Origin: a candidate division CSSED10-310 bacterium
Lineage (GTDB): Bacteria; CSSED10-310; JAFGDC01
Reading direction: 5' to 3'
Length of the DNA stretch: 16,772 nt
Assembly (NCBI GenBank): GCA_016932295.1
Contig: JAFGDC010000486.1
Coordinates: forward strand, 1-16,772
Each line of letters starts with the position of its first letter. Positions within the stretch are counted from its first letter, which is position 1. A program made the position numbers and the translations under genes. This document shows positions 13,340-16,772 of the stretch, piece after piece. Under the pieces are notes generated by a model. That model searched no databases. It was not told the DNA's origin and saw nothing but the letters and a program-made list of their open reading frames with translations.

Positions 13340-15984
13340 TCTTCAAGCTGATGCTTGCTGATCGCAGCGTTACGATACAGAAGGTCATTCAGCTCACCTT
13401 CTCTCATCCGAACTATGCCGTCGCCGTCGCCGCCGATACCGAGGCGTTCAATCTGCTACTGAAAGAGGAAGCGCCGGACATCCTGCTGCTGGATACGGGT
13501 TTCTTCGGTGACGACCTCCAGCCGGCCCTGGAAAAACTTCGCGATGCTCCGGAAGGTCGTTACGTTCATACGATTCTGATGATCCGTCCCGATGACGATG
13601 TCTCCATCGAGAAAGTGCGGGATCTGGGTATCAGCGATTTCGTTTTCAAACCCCTGGATAATCGCGAACTGTCCATGAAAATTCACCAGCGGTTGATGTC
13701 TATGGCTGGACGATTGCGCGGCGAGTCGGATGAATTCGTTGAAAAACGCGGCGCAACGGAATTGGGGAGCGGATTGGATCAATCCTTCCCGCCTTTCCCC
13801 CTGGCCTCGATAGCGCACATGATCGAGCAGTTGGCAACGCGGCTGGACACGCTGCGGGAGCAGTCCGCGGTGCCGGTGGAGACCGTCGAGACATCGGGTC
13901 GCCAGGTGGACGATCTTAGGACGTGGCTCGAAGAGCGGTTGCGTGGCCTGGACACCCCGCCGATGGTTGATTCCCAGCGCCTGGAAACGATGATGGCCGA
14001 GTTCGGGAAGTCATTCAGCGCGCAACTCGACAGTCTGGCCAGGCAAGTGGACGAAGTCGGTCAGGCCTCTGTCGCGGCGGCTCCAACCGGGCTTTCGGCC
14101 CAGGTGGCGGAGTTGCTTCAACTGGTGCGCGAGTTGTCGACGCGTACGCCGCCCGAAGATGCCTCGAACGTCAAGGAGCCAGTGCGCGACGAGACTATGA
14201 ATGACATGAGGGAAACCCTGGAGAGTAGTCTCGCCTCCTCCTCGCGAATCATCCAGGAGGCGGTCGATCACCTGCAACAGAGTGATGAGAAGCATGCTTC
14301 CAACTACCAGAACGTCAGCGAACGGCTGGATGCCCTCACCATAAAACTGCGAGGCGTGCCCAAGGGTGATGATATCGAACAGCAACTTCGCATGGTGGTG
14401 GATGAAATTATAGCCAAGACGGAGCGACTTGTGGAACGTCCGGGCGGCACTGCCGACGCTGATCATGATTCACCCGATGCCCGGCAGGATCGGTTCGGGG
14501 AACTTTTGAGCGCCGTCACGGCATTGAGAGAGTCCTCCGAGACGATCGAGAAAGATCGGCGGGAGCATCTGGCAGGCGTGGTTGACGGGATCGTCGCGGG
14601 GCATGTGGATCGCCTGGGGAAAATGGTCAGGAATGAATTGCCGGGTCAGGTCAGGTTGCTGATTGAAGAGTCCGGCAAGGAAGTGATCGAACGCCTCAGT
14701 CGGACCATGGCGACGGGAATAAACGCGGTGATCCGTTCGGCCTTGCAGAAGGATGACCTCAGGGAACTGATGCAGGTCGAACGTATCCTGGAAGAGGTGA
14801 ACAGAGTGCTGGGCGGACTCGCTTCGGAAGGTGCCGTGTCGGCATTGGCCGAGCGTCAGGAACAGGCCGCTGCAACCATCGATGAGGGATTTCGGAACCT
14901 GACGGCGTTTCTCGAAACGCAAAGAGCCAGCCTGGCTTCACACACACCTGGAAATGGCTCCGGGTCTGGAAATGGCTCCGGGACTGGTGAACTGGTGGTT
15001 CTTTCGGCCAAGATGGATGCTGTTTTGCAGCGTCTGGAAAGCGTGAATCGCCTGGTTGAGGAACTGGAGACCAGTGTGGTGACGGGCGGCGTGCAGGAAC
15101 TGGATCTCCAGAAGGTGAGTGAACAGCTTGCGTACCTGATAAGCGAAGGACGCGCCGGCGCCGGCGCAGGGCAGTCGGAAGCCATGGCCGGAGAGGAACT
15201 CGGAAAGTTGCTACGAGAAACACTGCAAGCCTGGGAAGGTCCTGCCGCTTTCGATTATGGGCTTTTGGCGCAGACGATCGCGGAGCGGCTGAGTTCAACC
15301 GGTGTGGGTACGAGTGCGGCCGGCCTGGATGAGGCGGATACCGATCGGATCGCGGCGGCGGTGGCCGGCATCCTGGCGGACGGCTCACGGTCCCCTGAAG
15401 GAAGCGAAGGAAAGTGCCTGGACCTTATACGGGAGCGGCTTGAGGATCGGCTCGATGCATTGACGGCGGCGGTGGAGGATCTGGTGAAACAGCCGGATGC
15501 CGGTTTCCAGACGGCGGTTGGCGACGTCGTCGAACAAAAGACAGCACTCCTGGTGAACTCCATCAATGAACGTTTCGACTCTCTTGAGCGTGGGGTCAAC
15601 GCTGCGGCGATTCCCGGTCCCGAGCTTGACCAGGAAGGTATGATAGCCGCATTGCGGCAGGGTATCAGGGAGGAACTTGGCGCCATGGAGCCGGTCGGCT
15701 CCAGCGCCGTTGAGGTGGCCGTTCCCCACCTGGAGGATGAGGAAGCCGTCAGGACGGCGGTGGACCGCGGCATCAACGGTGCCATGCAGGCGCTGCAGGA
15801 GGCGATGCTGGAACGCGTCAGTTCAGCCTTCAAGGAGCACCTGTTGAACCTGATCGATGTCGATCGAATTCTGGCTCGTGCCGACGAGGTGATTCGTGAA
15901 TTCGCCAGGGAACAGGTTCCCAAGATCACCGAGCAGGTTGTTCAGATGGAGCTTGATCTGTTGGATACGATCGACGAGAGTTGA
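13336..15984 (+). CDS. Degenerate receiver domain with very long coiled-coil-like region
   Basis: This is an 882-residue protein of unknown role. Residues 1-120 form a response-regulator receiver: LADRSVTIQKVIQLTF (7-22), the phosphoacceptor-position D53 in ILLLDTGFF, and K105 in FVFKP. The acidic pocket is reduced because the second acid is R10, and the usual Thr/Ser in strand four appears to be R84, so normal phospho-signalling is doubtful. The remaining 760 residues are mostly predicted helix with heptad-like runs rich in Leu, Glu, Gln and Arg, interrupted by a Gly/Ser/Asn linker near 535-549. The end is amphipathic helices (about 800-882). There are no transmembrane segments. ATG 13336 has GGGAGG five bases upstream and overlaps the deoB stop. 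I infer a filament, scaffold or polarity protein. Confidence 0.75.
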   Translation: MIFKLMLADRSVTIQKVIQLTFSHPNYAVAVAADTEAFNLLLKEEAPDILLLDTGFFGDDLQPALEKLRDAPEGRYVHTILMIRPDDDVSIEKVRDLGISDFVFKPLDNRELSMKIHQRLMSMAGRLRGESDEFVEKRGATELGSGLDQSFPPFPLASIAHMIEQLATRLDTLREQSAVPVETVETSGRQVDDLRTWLEERLRGLDTPPMVDSQRLETMMAEFGKSFSAQLDSLARQVDEVGQASVAAAPTGLSAQVAELLQLVRELSTRTPPEDASNVKEPVRDETMNDMRETLESSLASSSRIIQEAVDHLQQSDEKHASNYQNVSERLDALTIKLRGVPKGDDIEQQLRMVVDEIIAKTERLVERPGGTADADHDSPDARQDRFGELLSAVTALRESSETIEKDRREHLAGVVDGIVAGHVDRLGKMVRNELPGQVRLLIEESGKEVIERLSRTMATGINAVIRSALQKDDLRELMQVERILEEVNRVLGGLASEGAVSALAERQEQAAATIDEGFRNLTAFLETQRASLASHTPGNGSGSGNGSGTGELVVLSAKMDAVLQRLESVNRLVEELETSVVTGGVQELDLQKVSEQLAYLISEGRAGAGAGQSEAMAGEELGKLLRETLQAWEGPAAFDYGLLAQTIAERLSSTGVGTSAAGLDEADTDRIAAAVAGILADGSRSPEGSEGKCLDLIRERLEDRLDALTAAVEDLVKQPDAGFQTAVGDVVEQKTALLVNSINERFDSLERGVNAAAIPGPELDQEGMIAALRQGIREELGAMEPVGSSAVEVAVPHLEDEEAVRTAVDRGINGAMQALQEAMLERVSSAFKEHLLNLIDVDRILARADEVIREFAREQVPKITEQVVQMELDLLDTIDES
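14948..14983 (+). repeat. Two 18-bp tandem units in the coiled-coil gene
   Basis: CTGGAAATGGCTCCGGG(T/A) occurs twice in a row and encodes the Gly/Ser/Asn linker between two helical blocks. Being in frame, copy-number change would alter only the linker length. Confidence 0.8.
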
Positions 15985-16128
15985 TCACCGGTGTCTGGTC
16001 CACCGGCTGACATCCCATGACAATCAGGCGGAATTTTGGTAATAATCCCCAATTGTGCGTATGCTATCCGGATCTATGGCCGGCTGGCAGACAGTCTTTG
16101 GACCGAGATCATGGAATTGGAGAAGGCC
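15985..16128. promoter_or_regulatory. Leader region of valS
   Basis: An inverted repeat, CCGGTG (15988-15993) with CACCGG (16001-16006), follows the preceding stop but lacks a T-run. A weak promoter-like pair, TTGGTA (16036-16041) and TATGCT (16060-16065), is spaced by 18 bases. I saw no T-box or other known leader motif. Confidence 0.3.
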
Positions 16129-16772
16129 ATGTGTGAAGAAAAAAAGAAAGAACTTGGCAAGGCTTACGAGCCGGAGCGTATCGAGGCGGATTGGTACAGT
16201 GAATGGATCGAGAAAGGGTATTTCGAGTCGAGGGTGAATCCCGAGAAGGCCACGTATTGCATTGTCATTCCTCCTCCCAACGTCACCGGCATTTTGCATT
16301 TGGGCCATGTGTTGAACAATGCCTTGCAGGATATTCTCATACGATGGAAACGGATGTCCGGTTTCGAAACCCTCTGGCTGCCAGGCACCGATCACGCCGG
16401 AATCGCCACCCAGAATGTAGTGGAGAAGAAGCTTGCCACCGAAGGATGCTCCCGCCGTGAGCTGGGGCGTGAGCGATTCGTCGAAAAGGTCTGGGAATGG
16501 CGCGAAAAATATGGCAGCACCATCATCAGGCAGCTCAAAACCCTCGGCTGCTCCTGTGACTGGACGCGGGAACGGTTTACCATGGACGAGGGCTTGAGCC
16601 GCGCGGTTCGTGAGGTGTTTATCCGGTTGTTCGAGAAAGGACTGATCTACAAAGGCAGCTACATCGTCAACTGGTGTCCGCGCTGCCATACCGCGATCTC
16701 CGATGAAGAAGTCGAGCATAAGGAAGTGGGTACATCGCTCTGGTACCTGCGTTACCCGGTGGAGGGTGATGA
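16129..16772 (+). CDS. valS: Valyl-tRNA synthetase, N-terminal part
   Basis: ValS charges tRNA-Val with valine in the cytoplasm. 214 codons are visible before the window ends. The start [20 protein letters not shown] is followed by the class I signature [20 protein letters not shown] (47-66, HIGH box as HLGH), [19 protein letters not shown] (84-102), [15 protein letters not shown] (140-154) and [22 protein letters not shown] (178-199). The Asn/Thr at PPPNVTG and the [10 protein letters not shown] string are ValS-specific against IleS and LeuS. The ATG at 16129 is preferred because GGAG lies six bases upstream; an in-frame ATG at 16111 has no ribosome site. Confidence 0.95.
   Translation, partial: MCEEKKKELGKAYEPERIEADWYSEWIEKGYFESRVNPEKATYCIVIPPPNVTGILHLGHVLNNALQDILIRWKRMSGFETLWLPGTDHAGIATQNVVEKKLATEGCSRRELGRERFVEKVWEWREKYGSTIIRQLKTLGCSCDWTRERFTMDEGLSRAVREVFIRLFEKGLIYKGSYIVNWCPRCHTAISDEEVEHKEVGTSLWYLRYPVEGD

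Noticed and set aside
15985..16010. Terminator after the receiver/coiled-coil gene
   Set aside because: The 6-bp stem CCGGTG/CACCGG has no T-run, so it does not meet the usual pattern of an intrinsic terminator.

Overview
The window looks like a chromosomal segment of a Gram-negative, moderately GC-rich bacterium. It resembles Deltaproteobacteria or one of the uncultured phyla with a similar gene style. A MerR-type gene sits directly before tRNA-Pro, an arrangement I know from the pheT-ihfA-merR-tRNA-Pro locus of Geobacter-like bacteria. DUF4388, DnaJ-like and receiver proteins beginning 'LAD-SVTIQKV' are also typical of that group. I cannot assign a genus from sequence alone.

Left part (1-1208): the C-terminal end of a MerR-family regulator, a gap with short palindromes, tRNA-Pro(GGG) with a good promoter, then about 540 bases without a gene that contain nested inverted repeats.

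Centre-left (1209-5480): the striking gene of the window. It encodes a 1423-residue exported protein made of seven tandem domains of about 160 residues, most joined by Pro/Thr-rich linkers. It ends in an I-P-x-x-S-x-W-G motif, a hydrophobic helix and two arginines, like an IPTL-CTERM/exosortase sorting signal. By eye each repeat matches the F-box-associated (FBA) domain, the sugar-binding domain of the eukaryotic ubiquitin-ligase subunits Fbs1/FBXO2 and FBXO6, but no F-box is present. This would be a bacterial multivalent surface lectin built from a fold best known from eukaryotic ER-associated degradation. It is the main candidate for a previously undescribed system.

Centre (5783-7197): pcm (protein repair methyltransferase) overlaps a VTT/YqaA-type membrane protein that starts at TTG. 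These are followed by tRNA-Pro(CGG) and a clear intrinsic terminator.

Right (7287-10945): a tight apparent operon of a DUF4388/J-like/TPR protein, a LOG-like (TIGR00725) protein, an acylphosphatase and adenine phosphoribosyltransferase. tRNA-Arg(CCU) follows, and its promoter overlaps the apt stop codon.

Far right (11048-16772): a membrane-anchored TPR protein, an unexplained 324-base gap, phosphopentomutase overlapping an 882-residue protein with a degenerate receiver domain and a very long helical region, and the 5' part of valS. Apt, the LOG-like protein and phosphopentomutase point to nucleotide and nucleoside salvage. The other genes are mostly housekeeping or scaffold-like regulatory proteins.
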